Source: Pelecanus crispus (taxonomy: Eukaryota > Chordata > Aves > Pelecaniformes > Pelecanidae). From it: a stretch of DNA of 64,000 nt. The DNA is taken from the NCBI RefSeq assembly GCF_030463565.1, contig NC_134655.1:2678372-2742371 (forward strand), given 5' to 3'. Below are positions 24,274 through 35,890 of this stretch, in pieces. Made by a program: the position numbers and the translations under genes. Position 1 is the stretch's first letter; the number at the start of each line of letters is the position of its first letter. The notes beneath the pieces are model-generated. The model was not told the origin of the DNA. It saw only the letters and a list, made by a program, of their open reading frames with translations, and ran no database searches.

Positions 24274-26280
24274 GAAGATAAGGTCAAACACGGCTGAGGC
24301 GATTTCTTCTGTCTACCCCTAGGTACAGACACAAAAGAAAATAGCAGGTGGTTTCCAGCAGGAGCTGGGTAACTTTGTCTGTAATTAAGTCTCCTAATTA
24401 GCGCTCTGTTAGCGCATTGGTTTCCTTCCGTGAGAAGCAGCCTGCACCTACTGCAACAAGTCACTGCAGCGCTGTAAAGCAGAAAGCGCAGGGACTGTGC
24501 TGTGAAGAAGTGGAAGGAGGGAAGGGATGGCCCGAAGGAAGGGAAACCACATCTGGAAGCTCTGCTCTGCGGGGCCGACTGCCCAGAGGCGGCTGGGAGC
24601 AGAGGAGTGGCATCTCAGAGGTCTTTGTGTGATAGACCCCGGCCAAAGCCAGCAGGAAAGATGTAGTTGGCCAGGAGCCTCGCGTCGGTGCGCGCCCAGA
24701 TTTCAAACCTCGCGAGACCTCCTTGCCTTGACTCGTGTGCATCCCCTACAATTTGGGTTTGTTGTTCCTTTTTCCCTTAGCGACGGGCGATTGGAAATAC
24801 GCTCAATATTTTGAAAGCGCCGGGTCTGCAGCAGTGTCTTTGCAGGTCGTGGGGACTCGGGTGCTGTTGCAGGTGGAAAGTCTCGTCTCGGCAGCACATC
24901 TCTGCATCGTGGATGCTCCCTCGGAGACGGAACCTGCGTGGCTGTAATTGGGGCACCGTCAAGTTGCCACGTGTTTTTCAAGTCCGAGCCACACCTGTAG
25001 GCTCCCCTTCCCCGTCACCTGGACAAGCTGAGGTAAAATACATCAGCGCCAAAAGATTGCTCCGTTACAAACCTCCTCCGGGCCCCTTTGCTTCCACCCT
25101 CGTGCCAGCAAAGCCTCAGCTCCTCCGCGGCAAGGGCGCAGCGAATTGCATCACGGGGTGGTGATGGGGAAAAAGTGTTATTCTTGGCAATCCTTTCCAA
25201 GTTCTCTCTTTTTAATGTTAAACTGTTCATTTTCAGATTTTGAGTCACAATATTTCTCTGAGCGAAAGGCCACGCGTTTGGAAAAAATCCAGCGTGTTCC
25301 TTCAAATTCCTTTGCCATCGCTTCAGCAGAGAAGAGCCAAACGGCACTGGTACCTGCTGCCGGCGCGGGCGGAGGAGCGGCCCCGACACCTCCGTGTCCC
25401 TTGCGCTCGCTGGCAGCCGTCAAAGCCTCCCGCCAGGCGCTCGGGGTGACCCCAAAACGTGGGGGGACGGCGTGGGGTGGTGAGGATCAGCGCGCGAGTC
25501 CTCAGGCCAGGAAGGGCCGTTGAAGGATGCGTGAAGCCACCAGACGGAGCAAAATGGAAATATGATCATTCACGTAGCCCTGAGATGCGGTGAAGCAGAG
25601 TTGAATGGAGATTTTTACCCTTATTTTGCCTGGTTTCTCACGGGTGGTGTAAAACTGACAATGAACCTAGGTTTGAATTTTGGGGGCCTCTCAGTTTCTT
25701 TAGCCTCAGAGCCGGCAGAAAGGCCAAGCTTTGGTTCTGCCGAAGTTTCCCCCCGACAGGAGGAGGTTACTGGATTTGGGAAAACCAGTTTCTCCGCGCT
25801 GTTCCTCCACGGTTGGAGCCAAGTGCTTCGACAGCATGACTCGGGGACAGAAAGGATTCCCATGAGAGCTGGCAACCGCGTTATCTTCTAAAAATACCTT
25901 CCAACAAAACAGAAAACCTCTCCCAAATAACCCATCTGAAAGAGCGGGATCTGATTTCGGGCTTTCCGGAGGCCACGGCTGGGCTGTGGGCTGCAGCGCA
26001 GGCGGTGGGTCGCAGCTAACGGGCGGTAATTAGAGCGGTGCCGCCCTCCGAGAGGCCTCCGTCCTCGAAGCAGCGCTGGCGAGGAGATGAGCTTCGAGAA
26101 AGCCGCTGTGTCAGAAGGGCTCTGCTGGGAGGGACCGCGAGCGAGAGCATCCTCTGCAGCACCGTCCGCAGGCGCGAGCAACGGGGCAAACGGGAAGGGA
26201 AAAATAGGAAGGTGGCAGGAAGGTGGCTTGACTTTTTGTTGTGGTCACGTCCCTGCAGAGCAGCCGTGGTTACGAGCATC
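24274..26280. other. Intergenic, no gene seen
   Basis: GC-rich sequence with overlapping short open frames on both strands, as expected from low stop-codon density. Nothing is recognised. Confidence 0.45.
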
Positions 26281-26351
26281 TCGGTGATCTCTCAAGGTCC
26301 CTTCCAACCCAAAGCATTCTATGATTCCATGATGATGATGATTCTATGATG
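26281..26351 (+). mobile_element. CR1 LINE 3' tail fragment
   Basis: A short, diverged CR1 terminus (TCAAGGTCCCTTCCAACCCA, then ATTCTATGATTCCATG) ending in an expanded ATG run and a further ATTCTATGATG. Confidence 0.75.
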
Positions 26352-27901
26352 ACTCCCACGGCCCCAGCCGGGGCTCCGAGCATCCTCGTGCTGGGAGGAG
26401 CCGCGGGCTGCCCGGCGTGGCCGACGGGATGCTCACACATCCCTCCTCAAGCGCTGTCAAAATTTATTCCACTCTCTGGGACTGCCAAGTGGCTCCTGAA
26501 CTTGGTGGGTTTTTTTTTTTTTTTTTTCCTTCCCAGGGAGGAAAAAAAAAGTCACTTCCCCCTCCTCCTTCCCCAAGCGTGTTTAATCATTTGCCAGTTA
26601 GTCATATTCCTAAGAAAAGCAAACGTTGCGTGACGGTGAGTGACAGCTCCTGAAGAACTGGCACTAATTATATTTCGGCACTGAAAAAAATAACATGCCA
26701 GGCTGGCAAATCTCGCTGGGAGGGAGCCGGCTCTCCTCCGAGCGCTTGTGTGAGCTGTTGGGACGCCCCAAAATCACGGAGCAGCCGCTCTCCTGGCCCG
26801 CAGACCCCTTCTCCATCTCTCCGCTCTAGGTTTAGGGATGAGTAACGCCGTCTTGCTTTGGGTCATCCCATCCATTTCCACCCTGATTTTCCTCCAAGCG
26901 TTTAGGGAGGTCTCCCTTCGTCTTGCACGTCTTTGATGGAGCTGCCGACGAGGCAGGAGCAGATGGAGGGATGAGCTGGGTGGTGTGGCCGGGGGATGGC
27001 CAGCCAGCTCCTGCGCTGTATTAACCCTCTTTTATTTATCCTGCTGAGCTGGTTGCGCTGCCCAGACACAGCCCTGCTCCCCTGCCAGCGTTTTGTCCCT
27101 TGCCGGGGCATCTGGGGCAGCCAAACCCCCCTGTTTTGGGGACATTTCTCCTAGGATGCTCCCTCCCGTCCCTTACGGCTGGGCAGCAGGGGCCAGGGGC
27201 CCGCACCCACCCCACTGCAGGGCACGGGGAAGGTGAGGGCTTGGCACCGGGACTGTGTCACGCTCCACGGGCTGCTGTGGGTGCTGCAGTCACACTCGCC
27301 TTGAAAGGTTTCGGGGATGAAAATACTGTAATTTGGGGGAAAAGGTATGCCCCTGGTTTTGCCTGGGGGTGTAAGTGCAGCGGCAGGGAGGAAGGCGCTG
27401 GCGGGCAGCCTGGCGATGGGACGCCTTGGGGTGCCGCTGCCGTGGCTGCCAGACCGGCGCGGGGACGGGCCCGAGCTGCCGGGTGGGTGCCCAGCCCGCG
27501 AGGGACGGCTCCAAATCCAAAACGGCTCCAAATCCAAAACGGCTCCAAATCCAAAACAGCTCCAAAGGGCTGAGCCAGGCTGCCGTGGCGGGGCTCCTGC
27601 CGTGCCTCGGGCGTGCGGGACAGCCTCGGCCCCACTTTTCGTGGGTGCTCTGCAAACAAACCCTCGCTGCCGTCCGCTTCCCCTCCCCTTCCGCGCTCAC
27701 TCAAGGTTTTAGCTGAGGCAGCAGTTAATGCCGAGCATCCATCTCGCGCCTGGACCGTGCACCGAGTAGCAGCTCTGCCCCCGGTCGGAGCGTTCACCTC
27801 CCGATTTCCAGTTACACAGAGACAGGCGATCCAAACGGTCTGTGCCTTGGGGTGAAATCCATTATTTTTCCCTAAATTTGCAGTGAGCCAGGGCTGGGGT
27901 T
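26352..27901. other. GC-rich intergenic, small 17-bp repeat
   Basis: No gene is recognised. At 27506-27560 the motif GGCTCCAAATCCAAAAC is repeated about three and a half times. It creates runs of similar residues in all frames and inflates several overlapping open frames here. Confidence 0.45.
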
Positions 27902-28462
27902 TGTCGTGGTTCAGCCCCAGGCAGCAGCTCAGCGCCACGCAGCCGCTCGCTCGCTGCCCCTGCCCCGATGGGATGGGGGAGAGAATCGGAGGAGTGAGAG
28001 TGAGAAACACTCCTGGGGTGAGATAAGAACAGTTTAATAATTGAAATAAAGTAAAATAGTAATGATAATAGTAACAATAAAATAATAATAATAATAATAT
28101 CCAAAGCAAGTGATGCCCAATGCAATTGCTCACCACCCGCCAACCGATACCCAGCCAGTTCCCAGCAGCGATCGCTGCTCCCCGGCCAACCCCCCCAGTT
28201 TCTATACTGCCCATGACGCCGTATGGTATGGAATGGCCCTTGGGGCAGTTGGGATCAACTATTCTGGCTGTGCCCCCTCCCAGCTCCTTGTGCCCCTGGC
28301 AGAGCATGGGAAGCTGAACAGTCCTTGACTGGCATGAGCAGTACTCAGCAACAACTAAACCATCAGCGTGTTATCAGCATTCTTCTCCTACTAAATCCAA
28401 AACACAGCGCTGTGCCTGCTGCTAGGAAGAAAATTAACTCTATCCCAGCCGAAACCAGGACC
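27902..28462 (-). mobile_element. Solo LTR of an avian ERVL-like endogenous retrovirus
   Basis: Read on the - strand, the element opens with the avian LTR start (GGCTGGGATAGAGTTAATTT in the first 35 bp), has a TATA-like TATAGAAA near 28200 and an AATAAA/ATTAAAC stretch around 28030-28050. It closes with the GGGCTGAACCACGACA type of end. A perfect 5-bp duplication GGGTT flanks it (27897-27901 and 28463-28467), which fits ERVL-type integration. One terminal dinucleotide has decayed from CA-type to CC-type in + reading. No internal retroviral genes lie beside it, so it is a solo LTR left by recombination. The insertion boundary is defined by the duplication; the family name is from memory. Confidence 0.85.
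28075..28100. repeat. (AAT)n microsatellite inside the LTR
   Basis: About eight AAT-type triplets lie near the LTR polyadenylation region. Confidence 0.8.
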
Positions 28463-28516
28463 GGGTTCCAGTCCCCAACGCCAGCACAGTGCCTGCGAGC
28501 GCAGGAGGGTGTGGGG

Positions 28517-28590
28517 ATATGGTTGGACTGGATGATCGTAAAGGTCTTCTCCAACCTAAACGATTCCACGATTCCATGGTTCTATGATGT
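28517..28590 (+). mobile_element. CR1 LINE 3' tail fragment
   Basis: Carries ATGGTTGGACTGGATGATCG, then the CCAACCTAAACGATTCCACG and TTCTATGATG tail. It lies only 50 bp from the solo LTR. Confidence 0.88.
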
Positions 28591-29134
28591 TCCCCGGAGG
28601 GGCACGGGCTGCTCGCAAGGACGAGGATCAGCGCTGGCTTTCTTCTTCCCAACGTATCAGCAGTGGTTGGCCTGGATGGGGTTTTGTTTTCTTCAAAAGC
28701 CAAGCGGCTAAAAATAGCCCGCTGCTCGCTTGCTCGCCCGCGGTAGCCCGGCGTGAAGCCGGCGCGGGCTGCGTGCGGGGCTGACCTTCAGAGCCGCAGC
28801 TCCAGCTGCCTCCCGCTTCCCGCTCTGCCAGCTGCCGCTTGCGCTCGGCTATTTAAAGAAGCTCTTTTGCCTCTCGTGTGTCTCAAGAAACACCTGACGG
28901 GGCGAGCGGGGGGGATATTTTTTTTTGTTGTTTTTTGCCTTGATGAAATCGCCACCTGGCCACGGATGATCCCAAGCTCGGGCATTTTGGATCAGATTGA
29001 GTTATGCAGCGGGCTTCAACAATCATTTAGTTGCGTGGCCATACGGCATCTCGCCCTCCCCACCGGACGGAGGGGGATGTGGGCATGGCTGTCCTCTCCG
29101 AGGTCACGGGCCTTGGGGTGCAGGGACCCAGCCA
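28591..29134. other. Intergenic, no gene seen
   Basis: GC-rich sequence with no recognised gene or repeat. Confidence 0.4.
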
Positions 29135-29312
29135 GGCAGGATTTGAGGGTCGGGGACTCGCTGAGGTAGGATCTGGGGGGTTGGGACTCAACAAGGTGGG
29201 ATTTGGGCGGCAGAGACTCAACGAGGCAGGATTTGGGATGCGGGGACCCAACAGGGCAGGATTTGAAGGACTCAAGGATGCAACGAGGCAGATTTGGGGA
29301 CAGACACCCCAT
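29135..29312. repeat. 30-bp minisatellite
   Basis: About six diverged units beginning GGCAGGATTTG and ending in ACTCAACGA-type sequence, with a period of 30 bp (one unit of 32). Confidence 0.75.
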
Positions 29313-29417
29313 GAAGCAGATGTGGGACTGCCAATCCCTTCCCAAAGGACAGAGGTTTGGGCTTCCCGGGGCGGTTTGGGCTGCAGCAGCCCCTGGTCCT
29401 GGGGAGAGTGGGGTTTG

Positions 29418-29503
29418 CAGAGGAGCAGCACGGATGCGGGAGCAGCACGGATGCGGGAGCAGCACGGACGCAGGAGCAGCACGGACGCAGGAGCAGCACC
29501 ACA
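29418..29503. repeat. 18-bp minisatellite
   Basis: About five copies of GAGCAGCACGGATGCGG, the later ones in the variant GACGCAG. The period is a multiple of three, so it stays open in several frames without being a gene. Confidence 0.85.
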
Positions 29504-31463
29504 CCGGGCTGAGTGAAGGGGATTCACCTGCATCCTCCTCCCCGAGGCGTCTGAAAACCTTGCAGGGGCGTTGTGTGTAGCACTGAGGTACACACAGCGC
29601 ATAAACCATAAAAATGACCTTGACGCAGGTTTCTGCGGTTGAGACAGCAGGCAGCTGCTCTGGCACGTGGCCACCCTGCGATGGCCGGTGTGGGTTTCAC
29701 GAGGACAAACCCCGCTGGCGCTGCCGGCACCGGGTGCTGGGTGCTGTGGGTGCCCAGCACCACTGCCCGCGGCTCCGCGGCTCACCCCCAGCCCTTGCTC
29801 TCTGCTGTCATCTCTGCGGCAGTTTTTCACCCGCGTAAACCGTGCCTGGAAAGGAAGAAATCGCGGGCTTCAGGCTGCTGCACAGCCGTGACGCCGGTTG
29901 AGCTTCTTCCTGCCTCCTTAATACCTCGCGGCTGTCTTTGCTGGGTCAGAGGCAGCAAGCATGGGAGGAAAGGGGGTGTCTCCCGAGCAAAGGGGATGTC
30001 CTGGGATTGCCCCTCGTGCACCCATCGCTCGATGCGGGCGGGACGGGCGTCCCCCCCATGCAGGGCGGTCGTGCCCAGGCTCGGCATCGCAGGCAGGGAC
30101 GGCCAGACCCAGCCCCGCGCTGAGCCCCGGGGGAAACGGAGCAGCACCCATCCCCGCTCCCAGGCACGCGCGGCCGCGTCGCCCCAGCAGCGTCACCGGG
30201 TCCCCGAGCCGCGCGCGAGTCACGCTGCAGCCTGGCACGCGCTGCCGTCCCCAGCAGCCTGTTTGCAAATAAACAGCGAGGCTGAGCGCCGCTGCTCGGG
30301 GACAGCACCGCGGGGCGCGGTGAGGGTGGGGGCCCCAGCGAGCCCCCGCAGCGGCTGCATGGGGTTTGGGGTCTCTGCCCCGGCGAGGGCCCGGTAATTC
30401 CCCCTCCAAGGGCACAGCGTTGCTGGCATGAGTAGCTCCCAAAATGCTTGGGGAGCTTGCGGGGTTGGGCTTGATGGGGCCGTGGCTGCTTGGAGAGCAC
30501 AGAGATGGCAGGAGAGAGCCTTCCCCCGCGCCATCAATGCAACCGTGGCATCAGAGCACCCAAAAACCTGCTCTTCCGCAGCGCCTCCAGCTCTGCCCAC
30601 CGAAGAGGCGACAGGCCGGCTGGTACCCGGGAGGTTTGAGTCTCCCCCGCTGCCGTCCTCCTTTTATTTTTTATTTTTCACAGTGGGCTTTGTGAAGGGG
30701 AAAAGATGCTCCTTTCTGAAACCCAGCGCTGCCCCGTTAAGCTCCTCAAACCCCGCTCATGCGGGAGAGACCAAGTATGAACCTTTTTGGAGGGCACGGC
30801 TGAAGGCTGGAGGTTTCTCCCCTCTCTCCTCCCCACCATCAAGAGGCACCAAATTCTCCCGATCTGGAGGAAAAAGTACGAGCGGGCAAGCTGCATCCCC
30901 GGCAGGAGGAGCAGAGCTAAATATAGCCCGTTTACACAAAACGAGAGCGTTGCGGTGAAACGGCCTCGAGGAACGCTATGCTGGTAATTAGCGCTTCCCT
31001 AATGAAGAGCTGGGAAAGCAGGGAGCGTGCCAGGGGAGAGCGGCACCTCTGCCGAGCAGCGTGTGGATGCTGGGGGGGTACCGACGGCGGTGGGAGTCTG
31101 CAGGGATGGACCTGGCAGAATTCCCCCTCCATGTATCCTGTAGAAGTGGCCGGGAGCCTCCTCCGGGACCAAATTGGGGAGTAAATCCCCTGGTCCGGCA
31201 CGGAAGAAGGTGAAGCAAAGGGCGAAGGGACCAAGCGGGCACCCCTGGGAGGTGCTTGACTGCGGGACAGGCATGGCCCATGGCGATGAAACCCGGCGGG
31301 GAGGAAGGCAGGCAAACACGAGCCCGGAGGAGATGGGTCCCAGTGACCTGGGCGGCTGGACTCCGTGACCCGGTGGCCTCATTTCCAAAGGTAACAACCA
31401 CCTGCGGCTCCCCGGCACTGCCAGCATCCCACCTTTGCCAATCGGGGCACCGGCCGCCTTGCC
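29504..31463. other. GC-rich intergenic, no gene seen
   Basis: Long overlapping open frames on both strands (up to about 250 codons near 29639-30397) reflect high GC. None has a recognisable motif or a splice partner. Confidence 0.45.
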
Positions 31464-31677
31464 AAGGGATCAGCCCTGGCACTCCCAGGAGCCACAGTTT
31501 TTCCTAGGATATAGAGAAACAGCTTAAGGAGGGATGGGTTTTTAACGAGCCAGTGGCGGGGAACCCATGGGTGTCTCCTTCCATCACCCCAAAGCCACAG
31601 CAGCCCCTGCACCTCCCAGTTTCGCCATGGTACCCAAACCCGACGTTGAGCACTGCGCTTATCCGTACCCCTCCCTG
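31464..31677. repeat. 214-bp duplicated block, copy 1
   Basis: It matches 33542-33755 over its whole length without indels and differs only by scattered transitions. It begins AAGGGATCAGCCCTGGCACT and ends TATCCGTACCCCTCCCTG. It may be a low-copy interspersed repeat or a local duplication; I do not recognise the family. Confidence 0.9.
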
Positions 31678-32370
31678 CTCCCCGGCACCCCCCGCCCTGT
31701 GATGTCCCCAGACTCGAGTTCCAGTGATGTCCCCAGACTTGAGCTTGCCCCACGCTCGGGGCCCTGCCCCAGCACCCCTGCAGCCCCGCGGCTGGGGAAA
31801 GAGCCCAGCGTATCGAACTACCCAAAAGTTACGGTGAAGGGGAATTTGGCCTGGAATTGTTCGAGGTTGTGTATTCTCCATCACGAGCGGTGATTAGGGT
31901 AATGAAGGGATCCTCTCCCCTCCGCTGCATCCCTATAGCAACCAGCAGCCTCTTCCCGTTAAACAAGTGACTCATCAAACACGATTACACTGGTATCAGG
32001 GAAGATGATCGTGACTTCTAGCTCTGACAAGAGAGCTGACCTTTCGGGAGGAAAAAAAAAATCACAAAAAATAGGGGAAATAGCTCAAAACTGGATGGGA
32101 AGGTAAAGTCCTGTGTGTCATCCTCCCCACCCATCCCGCTGCCCTTGCCCTGCCTGGGGACTCCCAGGTGGTAAATAAAGGCGGATCGGATGCAAACAGT
32201 CTCTGTGCTGCAAAGTGTAAATCCCCTGCGGCTCTCTGCCGGCGGTGGGAGGCAGGATCCGGGTGTGCAGCCGGCCGGCACCAGTGCCAGGGCTCCCGGC
32301 AGCGTGCGGGACCCACGGCTCGGTCCTGGCTGAGCACGGGGTGCCACGTCCCTGGGGCCAGGCATGACCT
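31678..32370. other. Intergenic; AT-richer patch at about 31850-32030
   Basis: Most of it is GC-rich. The patch holds an AP-1-like TGACTCA (near 31967) and CCCTATAGCAACC. It could be a regulatory island, but this is only a composition-based guess. Confidence 0.3.
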
Positions 32371-32658
32371 GTGCCACGCACCCTGCTTCCGTCCATGCCA
32401 CGCACCCTGCTTCTGTCCGTGCCACGCACCCTGCTTCCGTCCGTGCCACGCACCCTGCTTCCGTCCGTGCCACGCACCCTGCTTCCGTCCATGCCACGCA
32501 CCCTGCTTCCGTCCATGCCACGCACCCTGCTTCTGTCCGTGCCACGCACCCTGCTTCCGTCCGTGCCACGCACCCTGCTTCTGTCCGTGCCACGCACCCT
32601 GCTTCCGTCCGTGCCACGCACCCTGCTTCCGTCCGTGCCACGCACCCTGCTCCTGTCC
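32371..32658. repeat. 24-bp minisatellite, 12 units
   Basis: Twelve head-to-tail copies of GTGCCACGCACCCTGCTTCC+GTCC cover exactly 288 bp. Variation is limited to G/A at the first base and C/T changes near the end. Because 24 is divisible by three, all frames stay open on both strands and produce long spurious open frames. Confidence 0.97.
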
Positions 32659-32780
32659 GTGCTGTGCATCGTGTTTCTGTCCGTGCATTGTGTTTCTGAC
32701 CGTGCATTGTGTTTCTGTCCATGCATCGTGTTTCTGTCCATGCATCGTGTTTCTGTCCGTGCCGTGCATCGTTCTTCTGC
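32659..32780. repeat. Shortened 19-bp derivative units of the same minisatellite
   Basis: After one 24-bp unit (GTGCTGTGCATCGTGTTTCT+GTCC) come four 19-bp units of the type GTGCATTGTGTTTCTGTCC, then a decayed unit. The series looks like a 5-bp deletion spread through the array. Confidence 0.85.
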
Positions 32781-33541
32781 ACGTGCCAGAGAAAATGCTG
32801 CTCTGCTCTCAGAAACTCCCGCTGAGACCTCCCCAATCCCTTCAAATTTGGCAGGTTTGAAGTATTTGGAGGGTCTTGCCCCACTGCTAGTTTTCTACTT
32901 TCTCACTCCCTCTGCCAAGTGCCTTTCTGCCATAAATTTGGCTGCAGGAGTCTCGGGGGTGGGGGGATGATGTTTCCCAGCCAAGTGACCTCCAGCATCG
33001 CTGCGGGGCGAGGCGCAGCACAGCGCTGGGGTGAAGTCCCCAGGGCAGAGGGAAATGCTTTGGGAATAGAGAACTTTCCTGATTTAAACCCCAGCCTGGA
33101 GGATGGAGAGGGCAGATTCCCAGCATATAGCAGCAACCCGCTCCGGCCGGGTATTCGCACTCCTGGAAATGTTTCTTTTACCCTGGGGGAATCCCTCCCT
33201 ACTCAGACGCAGCCCAGGGCAGTGATGCCGAAGGAGAAAACGTAATGCCCGGAGGGGAGAAAATACCTGTGTACCCCCAAAATCCAGGAGCGTAGGGCTG
33301 AGGCTGAAGGGTGGGATGAGACCCGGGTTGCTGGCAAGCCCGGTGCCTGCAGCGGCCGTGACCTGCAGCGATGCTGCCTGCAAACGCCGCCCCGCGCCGG
33401 GGGAAAGTCAGGGAGCCTTCACCGCTCCTCCTGAAATATTCAGAGGCAGAAAGAGCGTCGCCTGCATAACTGACGAGGCGAGGACTTCACGCCTGTGCCC
33501 CGAGCTGGGGGAGCAACCCAGCCCGTCGGATGCAGGGGGCA
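32781..33541. other. Intergenic, no gene seen
   Basis: No recognised gene, repeat or RNA. Confidence 0.4.
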
Positions 33542-33755
33542 AAGGGATCAGCCCTGGCACTCCCAGGAGCCACAGTTTTTCCTAGGATATAGAGAAACAG
33601 CTTAAGGAGGGATGGGTTTTTAATGAGCCAGTGGTGGGGAACTCATGGGTGTCTCCTTCCATCACCCCAAAGCCACGGCAGCCCCTGCACCTCCCAGTTT
33701 CACCATGGTACCCAAACCTGATGTTGAGCACCGCGTTTATCCGTACCCCTCCCTG
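33542..33755. repeat. 214-bp duplicated block, copy 2
   Basis: Full-length match to 31464-31677. Nearly all differences are transitions, mostly at CpG sites (CG in copy 1 becoming TG or CA here), and there are no indels. Confidence 0.9.
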
Positions 33756-35552
33756 GAAAACCATGTTGTTTCTGTTACTAAGAATTTTGGGGGCAGCTGG
33801 GTGTTTGTAGCTCCTTTTGGGCCCCATGCTGCTGCAGTGGGCAGGGCTGCGGCTCGGGCAGGCGGGCAGCGGGAGGGCAGGGGGAGGCAGCATCTCACCC
33901 ATGGGGCTGCTCCGGTCGGCTCCCAGCACTTGGCTTTACCCCGTTATAACGCTCCCTAACTCAAGCTGAATTTTTTCCAAGCCAAGCGCTTGCTTTACAC
34001 GAGTTATTTCACTTACCAGCAAGCTGCTGTGACCTTTTTCTGACGACGTCCTAGCCCACCCCACATTTCAGATCAAGGCTCTGGATCCAGGCAACGAGGT
34101 CCCCAGCCTAACTCCAGGGAATGTGCCCGTGCTCGGGAGATGCTCAGAGGGGAGCCCGGCACTGTGACTCCACGCAGGATCCTGTTTAAATGTCAGAAGC
34201 CCGAGGTAAAATCAATAAATAGAGAGGACCGGCTGTGCTTGGGCGAGGGGGTGTTGGAGCTGCCTTTTGCTCGACTTCAAAGCTGAGAACTTGTTCCCCG
34301 GGTTTTATGAAACCTGACGTCCTTCCTGCCCAGCGGGAAAGGAACTGGGGAGGCTGGAGGTCCTTTGAGCGCTGCCGCGGGGGGCTTTTTCCTGCTGGGT
34401 GGGCTGCCTAACACCCCCCCACGCTGGCACATCGGGAGGGATCAGCACGGGGGTTTAGCGCTTGCAACGGAGCAACAAATCCATCCCCGCCGGCACGCGG
34501 TGGCTGCAGATTTCTTTCGGTGCTGATGCCTCAGGGCAGCCCATGGATTTTTTGCATGGACCTGGGACCTTCCTGGTCCTCAGACCCGCGTCCCTGCCGG
34601 GCCTCGGGGGTTTTGGTGCTTCCAGCATGGGCGCAGCAGCTGAGCTCCGCCAAGCCTGGATTTGGAAAGGTTGCGCTGGTGGTGGCAGGTGGCTGGGAGA
34701 CCAGCGGGGAGGGAAGGCTGCCCTGCATTCAGCTACAAAAAGACTCCAGATTTCTTTTTTTTTTTTAAGAATCTTTTTTATTTTGCCCCTTCCAAATCAC
34801 AGAAAACCTTCCTCGCCTCTGTGCCACGTCAGGTAAATCAGGTTATTGCCAATTATGAATTATCACAATCTTTTGCCCTACTATTTTGCCTTGCATCCTG
34901 CATGCTCCCAGTGTTCCCTATGGCTTGAAGAATTTCAGCGCAGGGCACACACAGTCAACTCCCGATGAGGTAGCCAGCCGGAGCACCAAATACAGCCCGG
35001 GAAAAGGAGGAAAACACAATGCAAAAGCCCTTTATTTCAGAAAAAAAATGCCTCGCCCCAGAAGCACTGCTCACCAGGGCTGAGCTGCCATATGGTGACA
35101 TGGCGCGTGCCAGCAAAGGTGCTTCAAAATGTGTTCCTCTGGCCCAAGAAAAAGGTGGAGCTTCAGGACTTGGAGCAAAATCAGTCAGGTGGGAATGATA
35201 GTGCTGAAGGGAGGAGGAAAAAAATCCTCCCCCTGGTTCGGCCTGAGTGTTTGGTGGGAATTGGGAGGAGAAGTCAGAGCACGCCTTCAAACCATGCAGG
35301 GCTGCTCCTTGCCTCCTGGCACAACTTGGCATTGCCCCCACTCATCCGCCCCGGGGGCCTTGTCCCCGTGCATGTGCCATTTGGGTCCTGTCCCCATGCA
35401 TGCGCCAGTGGGGCCCTGTCCCCATGCATGTGGCAAGAGGGTCCTGTCCCCAGGCGGGTGCCAGCGGGATGCAGGCTGTCCCTGAGCAGGGGTGGCCCTG
35501 GGAGCCTGGACCTGCTGCCAGAGCGTGGCTGAGCCTGGCCCTGACGATGGGA
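33756..35552. other. Intergenic, no gene seen
   Basis: GC-rich with an AT-richer stretch at 34740-34930. No recognised coding feature. Confidence 0.4.
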
Positions 35553-35890
35553 ACCCCAACGACGTGAACCCCAATGACGTGAACCCCAATGATGGGAACC
35601 CCAGCGATGGGAACCCCAACGGCGTGAACCCCAACGACGTGAACCCCAATGATGGGAACCCCAGCGATGGGAACCCCAATGGCGTGAACCCCAACGACGT
35701 GAACCCCAATGATGGGAACCCCAGCGATGGGAACCCCAACAATGGGAACCCCAAAGACATGAACCCCAATGATGGGAACCCCAGCGATAGGAACCCCAAT
35801 GATGGGAACCCCAATGACGTGAACCCCAACGATGGAAATCCCAACGACATGAACCCCAATGATGGGAACACCAACGATGGGAACCCCAGC
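35553..35890. repeat. 15-bp minisatellite with 60-bp higher-order period
   Basis: About 22 units of AACCCCAAYGAYGKG. Variant units recur in a set order of four (ATGATGGG, AGCGATGGG, AACGGCGTG, AACGACGTG types), giving a 60-bp higher-order repeat over roughly units 3-14. The + frame would read repeated NPNDG/NPNDV, but there is no gene context. Confidence 0.95.

Noticed and set aside
27258-28307. 349-codon - strand frame
   Set aside because: It runs from unique GC-rich DNA into the solo LTR and a 17-bp repeat. No retroviral or cellular motif.
29135-32658. CRISPR-like arrays
   Set aside because: Units are directly adjacent without unique spacers, and the DNA is vertebrate; these are minisatellites.
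32018-32884. 288-codon - strand open frame with repeated GCVARTEA, and similar frames in other phases
   Set aside because: It is the translation of a 24-bp minisatellite; a multiple of three keeps every frame open. No start context, splice sites or family match.
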